Shown here in pieces: positions 1 through 11,528 of a stretch of 64,000 bases of DNA. Source of the DNA: Candidula unifasciata. Lineage: Eukaryota; Mollusca; Gastropoda; Stylommatophora; Geomitridae. The DNA is taken from assembly GCA_905116865.2 (NCBI GenBank), contig CAJHNH020002075.1, positions 62,001 through 126,000 of the forward strand. Direction: 5' to 3'. Each line of letters starts with the position of its first letter. Position 1 is the first letter of the stretch. Both the position numbers and the translations under genes were made by a program. Under the pieces are notes generated by a model, which saw nothing but the letters and a program-made list of their open reading frames with translations, was not told the origin of the DNA and made no database searches.

Positions 1-617
1 TCTGGCCTTTCTTCCCGATGTTCTATTGTAAAAGGCCTTATAGGCAATCTGATCCGGTTGCATTCTTACTAAATGACCAAACCACTTCATTCTCTGTCTT
101 TCAATATGTTCCATGCATGCTCTTGTTCCAACTTTGTCTCTAATGCTGACGTTTGTGACTCTGTCTCTTCGTGTATTGTTGGTGACTCTTCGGAGACATC
201 GCATTTCACACGTAGTTATTTTTTGCATGTGTGATTTGTTCATTGTCCACGTTTGGCACTGATAGCATAACGTAGGGATGAAAATGCTGTTGATCATCCG
301 TTGTTTGGCTGGTAACGAGATCTTTGGATGACGAAGAAGTGGGGCCAGTTGGTAGTTGATTGCATTGGCTTTTTGAACTCTAGCTTGTATCTCTTTATCG
401 AGTCTTCCATCTTCTGTAAATATGCATCCTAAGTACTTGAATTCTTGAACTTGTTCTAATTGTATGTCATTAATCTTTATGTTTACATTACTGTGTTTCT
501 TTCCTATGGTCATTACTTCAGTTTTTGAGGTCTTTTTTTTCATGTCAAATTTTGTACAGTTAGTGAGCAATGAATCAACATGTTGTTGTAGTTTTTGTTC
601 TTCTTCTTGTAACAAAC
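1..617 (-). mobile_element. LINE reverse transcriptase 3' coding fragment (IFIPTLCYQCQTW type)
   Basis: An open minus-strand frame runs through most of this segment and off the window edge. It reads KKTSKTEVMTIGKKH, EFKYLGCIFTEDG, INSIFIPTLCYQCQTW and MRCLRRVTN, ending at MKWFGHLVRMQ. These are the post-catalytic reverse transcriptase and C-terminal region of a non-LTR retrotransposon. The right edge is set by the start of sequence shared with blocks B and C near 618. Confidence 0.8.
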
Positions 618-756
618 TGCTGTAATCGACATTCCCAATACTTACAACACATCGATTTGCTTCATTCAAATGTTTCACGTTCACTTTGTTGAATTCTTGA
701 AGACATTTTCGTTTTTTATTTTTAAATTAGCATAAATTGCGTTTCCGCTGATCGGT

Positions 757-1330
757 CATCATCATCATCATCAGGTGCCTTGCTGACTGGCCTGGGCGAT
801 CATGCCTCTCCATAATCCACGATCTCCTGCAGCATGTATCAGTTCTTGTGCCGACACACCTCCATGCCATGAAACAAGACTGTCAAGAATCTTCTCCCGT
901 TGTCTTCCTATATCCCTACTTCCACAGATTTTTCCAGTGGTTACAACATGTTTTATTTCCCTCTTCTCATAACACGGCCGAAAAATGATGACTGTCTCCT
1001 TCTGATGTCTGTGATAGGTTGTCTTCGGGCTCCCGCCTCTTTCAAAACCTCTTGATTGCTCATTTTGGCTGTCCAAGGTATTCTAAGCATTCTTCTGTAA
1101 AACCAAATCTCTGAGGCCTCCAGAAATTGTTTGGTCTGCCTGCCGATTGTCCAGGACTCACAGCCATATGTTAAAACTGGATGTATGTAGCGAGCAAGAA
1201 TTCTTTTTCTAACTCTCAATGACAAGGATATATTGCACAAGATGTTCTAAATTTTATAAAATGCAGTTTTTGCCTGTCCTATTCTGTTTCTTATCTCAGT
1301 TACGCATCTTCCAGCTGATGTTATAAATGT
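757..1330 (-). mobile_element. 5'-truncated RTE-like LINE with (ATG)n tail and 10-bp target duplication
   Basis: Flanked by GCTGATCGGT at 747-756 and 1331-1340. Block C has the uninterrupted site near 56933. The minus strand reads TYGCESWT, MLRIPWTAKMSNQEVL, a FFG.VMRR motif and a further C-terminal stretch, with a frame shift between the two halves. It ends in (ATG)n. The C-terminal layout resembles RTE/BovB elements (established knowledge). Confidence 0.88.
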
Positions 1331-1433
1331 GCTGATCGGTACATCTCACTAATGATATACATCAACGCACTCTAATCTGGGAACGTCTGAAAATTTCCAC
1401 AGCTAAAACCTCTGCAATTTAGACATTAAACAC

Positions 1434-1885
1434 TTTTGCACATCTCAAAAATGTTTTAACACTGTCCGGGCTTGAGACAGCCCAGTCATTAAACACTTTA
1501 GTACACATTAACAATGAATGTCTTCAGACAGTTCAGTCATTAAACACTTTAGTACACCTTAACAATGAATTCCTTGAGACAGTCTAGTCATTAAACACTT
1601 TAGTACACCTTAACAATGAATGTCTTGAGACAGTCCAGTCATTAAACACTTTAGTACACATAAACAGTGAATGTTTTAACACAGTCCAGTCATTAAAAAC
1701 TTTAGTACACCTTAACAGTGAGTGTCTTGAGACAGCCCAGTTATTAAACACATTTGTACACCATAACAATGAGTGTCTCGACTTAGTGCAGTCACAGAAC
1801 ACTTTAGTACACCTCAACAGTGAATGTTTTAACACAGTTAAGTCATTATTAAACATGTTAGCACATCTTGGACAATGCATTAATT
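1434..1885. repeat. 51-bp tandem array, block A
   Basis: About nine diverged units of 51 bp, each starting CATTAAACACTTTAGTACAC and ending near CAGTCCAGT. Because 51 is divisible by three, the minus strand carries a spurious 17-residue repeat frame. The same unit family recurs at 6605-7010 and 57020-57870. Confidence 0.9.
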
Positions 1886-3034
1886 AACGCAGTAGACATT
1901 CAACACTGAATAACGTTAAAAAACCAGCTCAACTCTTGTTCAGAATGCAACATTTAACAGTTCTATAAAACATAACATTCTAAAATACACCACATTCACA
2001 AAGCATCACATTTCAGTCACGAAAACCTTCAGATGTCTCACTAATCAAATATTACCCCTACATCACATACACAAAAACGTTCAAACACCCCAAAAATAAA
2101 TGATTTAAAGAGACATCAACCTAACAATCAAACATCTTAATCACGGAACACTTCTACACACCTAAAACCTGAAAAATGTAGACTTGCCAGAATCATGAAA
2201 ACTTTCCACACACCCAAAACACAAAATATTCCAACACTTGAATCATGAAAAATGTCAACACGTCTGAATCATTGAACATTTCAACACACCTAAAACATTT
2301 AAACACACTGAAATATAAAACACTTTAACGCACTTGAAACATGAAGCGCTTAACACACATGAATCAGGAAACACTTCAAGACACTCGAATTATGAAATAT
2401 TTCAACACACATGAATCCTAAAAGACTCGAATCATGAAACACTTAAAGTGGCCTAAATCATAAAACACTTCAAGACATCTAAATAGCGAAACACTTAGAC
2501 ACACCTGAATGATGAAACACTTTAAAACACATGAATCATGAAAAACTTCAGACTCACTTAAAATGGAAAACACTTTAAATGGACTAAATTATAAAAAAGC
2601 AACACATATAAAAAAGATATCAAAGCAAAACATCAGGCCAAGTGACACATCGGTGCAAGCCAAACTTCACTGGTCACTGAATGAAGAACATAGAACAAAG
2701 GGCAGTGAAGTTTACATTAGAGAGACAACATTGCAGATATGGATAATCTATTTCAAGAAAGAAAGAAAGAAGAAGAAAATATAAACCATAAAACACTTGA
2801 GCACACCAGACACGAAACATCTTAAGTATTTGGAAACACGAAACACTTCGACACACCTAAGACATAAAACACATTAAGTGGTCTGAGATCTAAAACAATT
2901 CAACACATGTAAAACATAAAACTCTTTAAATTCTCGATACCATAAAATACTTCAACATGCCTAAAGCATGAACAATTTTAGCACACCTACATCATGAAAC
3001 ATTCTAACACCATTAAACCATGACAGTCCACAAA
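1886..3034. repeat. AT-rich field of degenerate ~26-bp repeats, block A
   Basis: Repeated phrases such as AATCATGAAACACTTCAACAC recur with a spacing of about 26 bp, much diverged. No coding signal. It continues at 3756-4030 beyond the inserted LINE. Confidence 0.75.
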
Positions 3035-3755
3035 TGAATCGTGATCTTATTTACGCAGAAAAAAAAATTACTTATAATCCAGCTGGCAGAATTTCACCAG
3101 TCTACGTTAAAGGCTACAAATTAGAACAAGTGACTCATTTCAAATTTTTAGGATCCATTTTAAGTGACTTGGGGTCAAGACCAGAAATCATGTCTAGGAT
3201 TGCCCAGACAACACCAGTCCTTGCCAAGCAGCAAACTTTATAAAGATCCAAAAACATTTCATGCAAAACTAAGTTTCGATTGCTCAGAGCACTAGATATT
3301 AGTACTTTTACACATGGCTGTGAAACGTAGACCTTAACAGCTGAACTTGAAAGAAAGATACAAGCATTAGAAATGTGATGTTTCAGAAAAATTCTTGGCA
3401 TATCATAGAGAGACCACATTACAAACGAAGAGGTTCGCCATAAAATTATACAAAACATTGGCAACCATGAACCTCTTTTAACTACAGTGAAAAGGCAAAA
3501 AATGCAATAGTATGGACATGTAATAAGATCTAACGGCCTCTCAAAAACAATACTGAAGGGCCCAGTAGAGGGAAAGAGGAGAAGAGGCAGACCAAGAAAG
3601 ACCTGGTTACAGAACCTGACTGACTGGGCAGGCCTCAAGCATGCAACCATGAAGTCGATCGCAACTGACCGTCAAAGGTGGAGAGAGTTGATCAGACAGT
3701 CAACAGAAACTGGTGACCCAACGACATGCGGTGTTACGGGATGATGATAATGATG
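3035..3755 (+). mobile_element. Decayed RTE-like LINE 3' end
   Basis: The plus strand encodes FKFLGSILSDLGSRPEI, then with several stops THGCET, FRKILGIS, ITNEEV, GHVIRS and GKRRRGRPRKTW. It ends at a GATGATGATAATGATG tail. This is the C-terminal region of an RTE-type element, inactivated by several nonsense changes. Confidence 0.8.
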
Positions 3756-4034
3756 AACTTATTTGAAACACATCAATCCAAAATACTTAAAAATGCAGAA
3801 ATTAGGAAATAATTCAACACATCTTCTTATGAGAGATACTTCAACGTATTACAGGAACAAACAAACAAACAAATAAAAAACAAAAACAAAAAAACAATTC
3901 ACACCTGAATGAGAAAATAAATCAAAATTTCTGAATCCTTGAACATTTTAATTTCAACTGAAACATCAAATGCACAATCTCAATACAATAAACAAACATG
4001 AACATAAACTAAACTGGATGAAACAAAAAAAAGG

Positions 4035-4133
4035 TGTAAATGTGTGTGTGTGTGTGTGTGAATGCATTTAGCATCTTGTTGTTTATATCATGTGTGCGTG
4101 CGTTTTTGTGCGTTTGTTGGTTGTGTGTGTGTG

Positions 4134-4201
<68 letters not shown>

Positions 4202-4290
4202 TGTGTGTGTGTGTGTTCTTCTAAGCATTTCCTGTGAGATAGTGCACACGCGCGAGTGTGTGTATGTGTGACACAGTCTCATCAGTTTTA
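4035..4290. repeat. (TG)n, (GA)n and (TG)n microsatellites
   Basis: A compound tract whose core is about 30 GA units at 4137-4198, between TG-rich stretches. Equivalent TG-rich stretches lie at 8600-8745 and 59320-59500 in blocks B and C. Confidence 0.9.
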
Positions 4291-4725
4291 TGTGTGTCTG
4301 TTTGACGACAACTGAATGGGATCTTTTGCCTCTTCTTCTTCTCTTGCACCTTGTACCTCAGCGAAGTGTCGGGGGGAGATGTACATTCGTTGATAAGCTC
4401 TGTCAAACGCACTATTAAAATTGATGTTCATTTCTGTAAATTTGTTTTTAATGCCATCACTCCATATTTTCCGAGGTCTTCCGCTGTATACTGGTTGTAA
4501 GGTATCAGTGTGGCTCGCTGTGACAGATAGTACCAGGACATTCTTGTCACTTTAATTGTTGTTCTTTAATGACCTATAAGACTGGCTTTCTATGGGATCA
4601 AAGCTTAGATAATGGACTCTTAAAATGGGACACACAAGATACACACAAAAGCTGATGAAAAAATGCACACACACAAAGTAGAGACACACACACACAGCAA
4701 GTCGTCAAACAAAGTGAGTAAAAGT
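4291..4725. other. Non-coding block A spacer
   Basis: I see no gene, repeat array or conserved coding frame here. The part near 4560-4640 matches block B near 9040 and block C near 59560. Confidence 0.5.
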
Positions 4726-4965
4726 AAAGATAATTCTTTACGCCTTAGGCGCATAGGGCATACGGGAAGAGCAACCATATTTTTACAGACCATCGGCACT
4801 ATGTGATTTATGTGGTCAGCATTATGCCGGCCGTCTTTACTTCCCCAGTACATCCATCCCGGTTCCCATTTTAGGCTGGGTCGACCTGTGACGCATCACA
4901 CCACGATAAAAATCCACGCAGCCAGCAGTGGCTTTCGATCGCGGTACGTTGGAATCACGATTCGG
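4726..4965 (-). mobile_element. tRNA-derived SINE, family 2 (copy 1)
   Basis: It matches the SINE at 29220-29473 over its body (GTGGTCAGCATTATGCCGGC, TTTTAGGCTGGGTCGACCT) and head, in the same orientation. The Pol III head is at the right side and the AAAGTAAAG tail at the left. Confidence 0.75.
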
Positions 4966-5149
4966 ACAAGCCCAAAGTCAGTCAGGGTTCAGGATGTTAT
5001 AATTAACTGAGCATCCACCTCACTGCGAACCACTCAGACAGACCTAAACTATGGGATTTGCACGCAGCTTAGACGAGCCACATCTCTTTGTTCTGTCCTT
5101 CGGGCGAAAATGCAGTTTTTTAATGTGCGATCATCGACTGTCTTACTGC

Positions 5150-6022
5150 GTATGAGACAAAGTCTTACTGTGTGAGAGGTAAGGTCTTAATGTGTGACAG
5201 GCAAGGTCTTACCATGTGACTGGCAAGGTCTTACTGTGTGAGAGGCAAGGTCTTACTGTGTGACAGGCAAGGTCTTACCATGTGACTGGCAAGGTCTTAC
5301 TGTGTGAGAGGCAAGGTCTTACTATGTGAGAGGCAAAGGTCCTTCTGTATGGAAGGCAAGGTCTTACTGTGTGAGAGACAAGGTCTTACAGTGTGAGGGA
5401 CAAGGTCTTACTGTGTGAGAGGCAAGGTCTTACTGTGTGAGAGGCAAGGTCTTACTGTGTGAGAGGCAAAGTCTTACTGTGTGAGAGACAAGGTCTTACT
5501 GTGTGAGAGACAAGGCCTTACAGTGTGAGAGGCAAGGTCTTACAGTGTAAGAGACAAGGTCTTACTGTGTGACAGGCAAGGTCTTACCATGTGACAGGCA
5601 AGGTCTTACTGTGTGAGAGGCAAGGTCTTACTGTGTGAGAGGCAAAGGTCTTTCTGTATGGAAGGCAAGGTCTTACTGTGTGAGAGACAAGGTCTTACAG
5701 TGTGAGAGGCAAGGTCTTACAGTGTAAGAGACAAGGTCTTACTGTTTGAGAGGCAAGGTCTTACAGTGTGAGAGATAAGGTCCTACAGTGAGAGAGACAA
5801 GGTCTTACTGTGTGAGAGATAAGATCCTACAGTGTGAGAGGCAAGGTCTTACCATGTGACAGGCAAGGTCTTACAGTGGGAGAGACAAGGTCTTACTGTG
5901 TGAGAGGCAAGGTCTTACAGTGGTAGAGACAAGGTCTTACTGTGTGAGAGGCAAGGTCTTACCATGTGACAGGCAAGGTCTTACAGTGGGAGAGACAAGG
6001 TCTTACTGTGTGAGAGGCAAGG
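5150..6022. repeat. 22-bp minisatellite, ~39 units
   Basis: Head-to-tail units of AAGGTCTTACTGTGTGAGAGGC with variants (ACCATGTGAC, ACAGTGTGAG). Blocks B (near 10107) and C (near 60408 and 60690) carry only a single related unit at the corresponding place, so the array grew in block A alone. Confidence 0.92.
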
Positions 6023-6604
6023 TTCGATATTTCAGCCATCAAACTTCCAACTGTGCTACATACAAGCCCGTGCCTCACCTTCCCCTCAGTATTTTGCACA
6101 GTCATCTTCTGAAGTCGGCGAAAGGGTTTCCCCTAAAACTGAGCTGAGTAGAATTGAGTTCTAAGATTTTGAGCAATGGATCTGCGTCATGGCAAACGGG
6201 TGAAACCCATATCATTGATCTTATGACATTCCTGTAAACGCTCCACATTCTTTAACAGCCAGCACAGAGTTTCAGTTTCAGTGGCGCAAATTTTAAACAT
6301 TAATTATTTGAAATCAACCTCAAAATATTTGACCCCCGGCTAGTCATTAATAAAATGTTGTTTCCATCTCACAAGTCTGCAGTATTGTCTATGCTTTCCG
6401 CCAAGACATCAGCACTGGCCGTATGTTATTTTGAGAACTCTCTTTTCATGAACATTCATAATCCCGTGAAATGGTCAGCGCGCCTAGGCTATTCCACAAT
6501 ACAGTTTCTGAAATTTCCATCTGCTGTAATCAACATTCCCAATACTTGCAACCTATCGATCTGCTTCAGTTTTTTCTTATTCAAATTTCAGCAACTATAA
6601 CCTC

Positions 6605-7010
6605 TGCAATTAGGTCATTAAACACTTTAGTCTATCTCAATAAAGAATTACCCAACACAGTCCAGTCATTAAACACTTTAGTCTATCTCAATAAAGAATT
6701 ACCCAACACAGTCAAGTCATTAAACCGTTTAGCATATTTCAACAATGAATGACTTAACACAGTCCAATTATTAAACACTTTAGCACACCTAATAATGAAT
6801 GACTTAACAAAACCCAAGCAGTAAACACTCGAGTACACCTACAACAATGTTTTAACACAGTCCAGTCATAAAACACTGTCGCACACCTTAACAACATGTT
6901 AACAATGTCCGGTCATGAAACATCTTAACAATGAACACCTTAACAATGAATGGCTGAACACTGTCGTCCATTCATGAAACATTTTAGTACACCTTAACAG
7001 TGAATTCCTT
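6605..7010. repeat. 51-bp tandem array, block B
   Basis: About eight diverged units of the family CATTAAACACTTTAG...CAGTCCAGT. The first two (6626-6728) are nearly identical. Confidence 0.85.
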
Positions 7011-8600
7011 AAAAACGGTGGCACACCTTAGTTAATTATACCTTAACGTAGTAGTCATTAAACACTGAATAACTTAAAACGATCAGCTCAACACATCCTA
7101 ATCACAGCAGTTTTCAGTTCATGTTAATTATGCAACACATCAACAATTCTCTGAAAGATAACAGTCTAAAATACATCAAATTCACAAAACATCACACCTT
7201 TGTCACGAAAACTTTTGGGATATCTCAGGGTTAAAATATTCCCCCTCACCACATACACAACAATTCAAATACCTCAAATATAAACGATTAAAAGAAATAT
7301 CAACCTAATAACCAAACATTTGAATCTTGGAACACGACAACACACCAATTACATACAACAATTAGAAAAGCCTGAATCATGACGAATTTCAACACACAAA
7401 ATATTAGAGCCCACATCTGAATCATTAAAAATTTGTGCCCACCTGAAACATGCAACATTTCCAAACACTGTACTATAAAACATTTTAAGACACTTGAAAC
7501 ATGAATTCCATGATACACATAAATCTTTAAACACTTAGACACACCCGAATCATGAAATATTTCAACACACCGGAATCATGAAACATTTCAACACAAATTA
7601 ATCATAAAACACTTACTACACCCGAATCATGAAACATTTAAAATACCTGAAACATGAAATACTTCATTCAACACACCTGAATCATGAAACGTTTCAACAC
7701 ACCTGAATCATGAAACACTTCAACTCACATAAAACATGAAACATTTTAAGTGGTCTAAATCATAAAACACTTCAACACACCTGAATCCTAAAACACTTCA
7801 ACACCCATTAATCATGAAAAATGTCTAACTCAGCTCAAATATCACACACTACAAGTGGCCAAAATCATAAAACTTCAACACAAATAAAACATATATCAAA
7901 GCAACATTTCTGGCCGAGAGACACACCGGCGCAAGCCAGACTTTACGGGTCACTGAGTGATATACAAAAGGCAGTGAAGTTCCTACTAGAGACAACATTG
8001 CCGATATGAATAATAGTTTTCAAGCGAACCAAAAAAGAAGACAGAAGCAAAAATATAAAACATGAAACACTTCAACATACAAAAGACACGAAACACCTTA
8101 AATTAAGTGTTTAAAATCACGAAACACTTCGACACACCTGACATAAAACACTTTGAGTAGTCTCAAACATAAATACTTCAACACATATGAAACATGAAAC
8201 ACTTTAAATTGTCAAAATCATGAAATACTCAGACAAGCCTATCACATTAAAAACTTTAGTACACACACTACATGATTTAAAAAAAAAAGATAAAAAGAAT
8301 AGTTACATTATTTAAAACATATCAACTCAAAAAAATCTTAAATTCATAAATTATGAAATAATCCAACACAACTTTTCATGAAACACTTCAACATTTCACG
8401 ATCGTGAAATACAAAAATAAAAAATAAAATAAAAACCCAGACCATTCGCAACCGAATAAGAAAAAACATCAACATCTCTGAATTATGGAGATTTCAATTT
8501 GTTGCCCAAGCAAACGCAGCAGAACCAAATCCAAGTTAGAGATAAAATGCATAATTGCGACATAGTAAAACAAACATGAAAATAAAGCCTAGTAAACATA
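7011..8600. repeat. AT-rich field of ~26-bp repeats, block B
   Basis: Degenerate repeats of the type AATCATGAAACACTTCAACACACCTG, clearest at 7540-7810. No coding signal. Confidence 0.75.
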
Positions 8601-8749
8601 AAACAGTGTGTGTCTGCATCTAAACACCCTGTTGTCAGATCGTGTATGTGTATTTGTGTGTGTTTGAATGTTATGTGTATGTTCGTGTAAGCATTACTTA
8701 CGAGATAGCGCACGCTCGGGTGCGTGTGTGTATGTGTGTGACACATGAA

Positions 8750-9015
8750 AAAAAAAGTATAGACCTACTGCCTACCCGCAAGCATGAAGTAAGAGTCGAC
8801 TAATTAGGAGCGTCCTTCGAAGACGGAGTGCATCTGCCTGAGAGGCAAGGAACCAACAGTCTGCACACAAATGGATTAGATCTGTCAAATGGGTGCACAC
8901 GCAACACTCAGGTTCTGGAACAGGACTGCAGTCCAGAAGAGGACGAATAACCAGAACTTTCCTCCAGAGTGTACAGCTGGTGAACGCAAAGAATAAGAAG
9001 AAGTTGCATGTGTGT
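8750..9015 (+). mobile_element. SINE-like repeat, family 4, with GAA-rich tail
   Basis: It matches 60425-60685 and parts of 54325-54435 and 56211-56363: AAGAGTCGACTAATT, GAGAGGCAAGGAACCAACAG, a CAGCTGGTGAACGC segment and an AGAAGAAG tail. No Pol III box could be assigned with confidence. Confidence 0.6.
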
Positions 9016-9214
9016 CTGTTTGACGGCAACTGAAAGGGTCAAAGTTGAGACAATGGACTCTTCAAATGGATTTGAACCCATTGGCGAATGATCAGAGAGA
9101 CACACAAGCAGATCATAAGACACAGACAACAAGCACACGTTTAGATACAAAGTGGAGGAAAAAACCCATGGGGAATAGTGGTAGTTGCAGTAGAAGCAGT
9201 AGCAGCAGGAGCAG

Positions 9215-9217
9215 TAT

Positions 9218-9283
<66 letters not shown>

Positions 9284-9288
9284 AACTA

Positions 9289-9329
<41 letters not shown>

Positions 9330-9333
9330 ACTT

Positions 9334-9387
<54 letters not shown>

Positions 9388-9388
9388 T

Positions 9389-9468
<80 letters not shown>

Positions 9469-9475
9469 ATAATAC

Positions 9476-9523
<48 letters not shown>

Positions 9524-9525
9524 GT
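9215..9525. repeat. (ACT)n/(GCT)n/(TAG)n trinucleotide array
   Basis: A ~310-bp compound tract. It makes long spurious poly-Thr, poly-Leu, poly-Val and poly-Ser frames on both strands. Block C has (AGT)n(AGC)n at the same place (59703-59797). Confidence 0.97.
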
Positions 9526-10865
9526 AGCGCTTCGGTCACAGGTGTGATGGAGAGTTTACCCCGTTGTGATATGTATAAGGAGTTAAGCCATACCTTACCT
9601 CGGGAGCCAGTGGGCTATGTGCTGGTTTTACGGATCCTCAAGCAATACTCCTGCCACACGACCCCTTCGTGGCTACAGATAATGGCTTATTGGAACCTAG
9701 ACTAAGCTGCAGGGGATCTCAAGAGTCTGTGGCCCCCGCAGATGCAGTGCCCAGAAATCCTCTGACTCTTATAAATTCCACCCCAAATGCATTAACGATA
9801 ACATCAGTCACAAAACTATTTGGGACATGAGTTCATCCCGCATGTTGATTACACTACTATTTGACACATATTGGCTCTAACGTTCATCGACGGAAAATCA
9901 TTCTGGCCAGACTCAGATGTCGGTCAGTCAGGTATCAGGATGTCTTAATCTGCTAAGCAGCCACCTCACTGCAAACTATTGAGACTCAGCCCTAAACTTT
10001 GGGATTAGCCCGCAGCTTAGACGAGCTACATCTCCTGTGGGAGGTATCTCTTTTTTTTTTTTTTTAATCTGTCCTTCAGGACAAAGTTTTCGATGAACCA
10101 ATATTGCTTGTCTAACCGTGTGAGATTCAAGGTTCCAGATTCCAACCCTCAAAAGTCGAACTGCCTTAGCCATCCACACAACAATCTTCCATGAGCACCA
10201 GAGTTCAGGTAGGTAGGTAGTTGTACCCCACCCGGACTTCACACAAGCGATAAACACCCGGTGACTCACCATGCGGATCAGGATCACCTTTAGAGAGGTC
10301 CCAGAAACCCGTTTCAGCGGTTATGGACATATCTATGGTCTAAGACATATTTACGGCCCGGCTATATTCAGGGCCTGGCAGAAGCCAGGGTGCTGCTTCA
10401 AATAACAAAAAAAAAATTGCATTTCACATGGGAACGACAATGTATAATGGCACGGGAGTTCTTGTACAGGTGCACAAACAGCCTTCAGCCTTAATCTGCT
10501 CGACTATCTGCCATAAGCACTAGAGTTCAATAGCAGGGTAGTGTTGATAATTGTGTAACAACCCCCCCCCCCCCTTTTCCCACCTCAAACATCCCTCACC
10601 AGGTACTTATACCGTTCCAAGCCACTCGTGTTTTTTTTTTTGGGTGGGGCAATTATTAACACTTCTTACCTAAATACTTGGGGGGGGGGGGGGAGCACAC
10701 AACTATAGCCGATACTGCTTGCAGTAGGTTGAACGTGGTCGAATTTTTATTTCATAAACGGATTCAAATGCAATGACAGCCAGATTTTTAACTAAAGTTA
10801 GACCTGAAACGATATGAGGAGCATGTCTTCCAAATACCGTGGTTGAACATGGTCATCGTGAATCG
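9526..10865. other. Non-coding block B sequence conserved in block C
   Basis: Similar to 59800-61490, including GGTCACAGGTGTGA near 9533. It also contains C and G homopolymers (10561-10574, 10681-10693). 10210-10310 resembles the 18720-18830 repeat. No frame is conserved between the copies, so I call no gene. Confidence 0.6.
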
Positions 10866-11517
10866 ATTTGATCATTACACAGACAGTTTAGTGTCAAGAG
10901 GCAAAAGAAGTGCTTGGGGCTTCTTAGCAAAAGTTAATGGTCGACGTTTGGTGCAGGAGAGCCTAGCATATGATACCACAACATCCATCTTAAGAATGGC
11001 GGTCACTGCAGCTTTCCGCTGGCTAGAGAACACGACACACACACATATCGTGATTGTTACTGATTCAGAAAGCATGCTGAGGAAGATCAGAACAGGTATG
11101 TTTCGTGCAGAGTGGCATGCTTCGCTGCGGAGGACACGAGTGAGGAGTATTGTCTGGACTTTTTCACCGGGGCCGCCGGTGTGCTGGGAAATGAACAGGC
11201 GGACAGACTGGCTGGCTCTGCACAACTTGGTGGAATACTGCTACATGATAAGACAGACGTGGTTAGTGACTTGTGGGAGAGCGTGTACAATGCGGAGGAG
11301 CAGATGGATCACCACAGTTTGGTGAGATTGATGTAGTTGGGGGTGACGAGAGGTTATGGCAGATGCTCGAGGCTCAGAGGAAAGGCAAGACGGAGGTTTA
11401 ATCAGAATGCTACTGGCACCATTGGTATCGGAACTCTTCGCTGGCTGCTGAAGATGGGTACGGAGCGCTTATGCGAATACCCCGAGTGCTGCGATGTCGG
11501 TTCTTAAATCAAATTCA
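10866..11517 (+). mobile_element. RNase H-bearing LINE 3' end, 5'-truncated, with 11-bp target duplication
   Basis: Flanked by ATCGTGAATCG at 10855-10865 and 11518-11528; block C is uninterrupted near 61490. The plus strand encodes an RNase H domain from its TDS motif onward: WGFLAKV, AVTAAFRWLE, HIVIVTDSESMLRKI, then in another frame GVLGNEQADRLAGSA. After it come GTIGIGTLRWLLKMGTE and a short CTTAAATCAAATTC end. Frameshifts break it. RNase H after reverse transcriptase is a feature of I-group LINEs (established knowledge). Confidence 0.88.
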
Positions 11518-11528
11518 ATCGTGAATCG

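Larger units (their letters stand above)
540..6080. repeat. Block A of the A/B/C long paralogous repeat
   Basis: This segment is collinear with block C (56830-60430) and block B (6440-10140). In order it holds the lead-in near 620-756, the 51-bp array, an AT-rich ~26-bp repeat field, a (TG)n tract, and a segment reading GACTCTTAAAATGG near 4615. Last comes the 'CACCTCACTGCGAAC' segment near 5020. Insertions specific to A are the RTE copies at 757-1330 and 3035-3755 and the SINE near 4730. No gene was seen. Confidence 0.7.

Noticed and set aside
9045..9705. Long poly-Thr, poly-Leu, poly-Val and poly-Ser frames
   Set aside because: They are translations of the ACT/GCT/TAG trinucleotide array on both strands; no conserved protein context.
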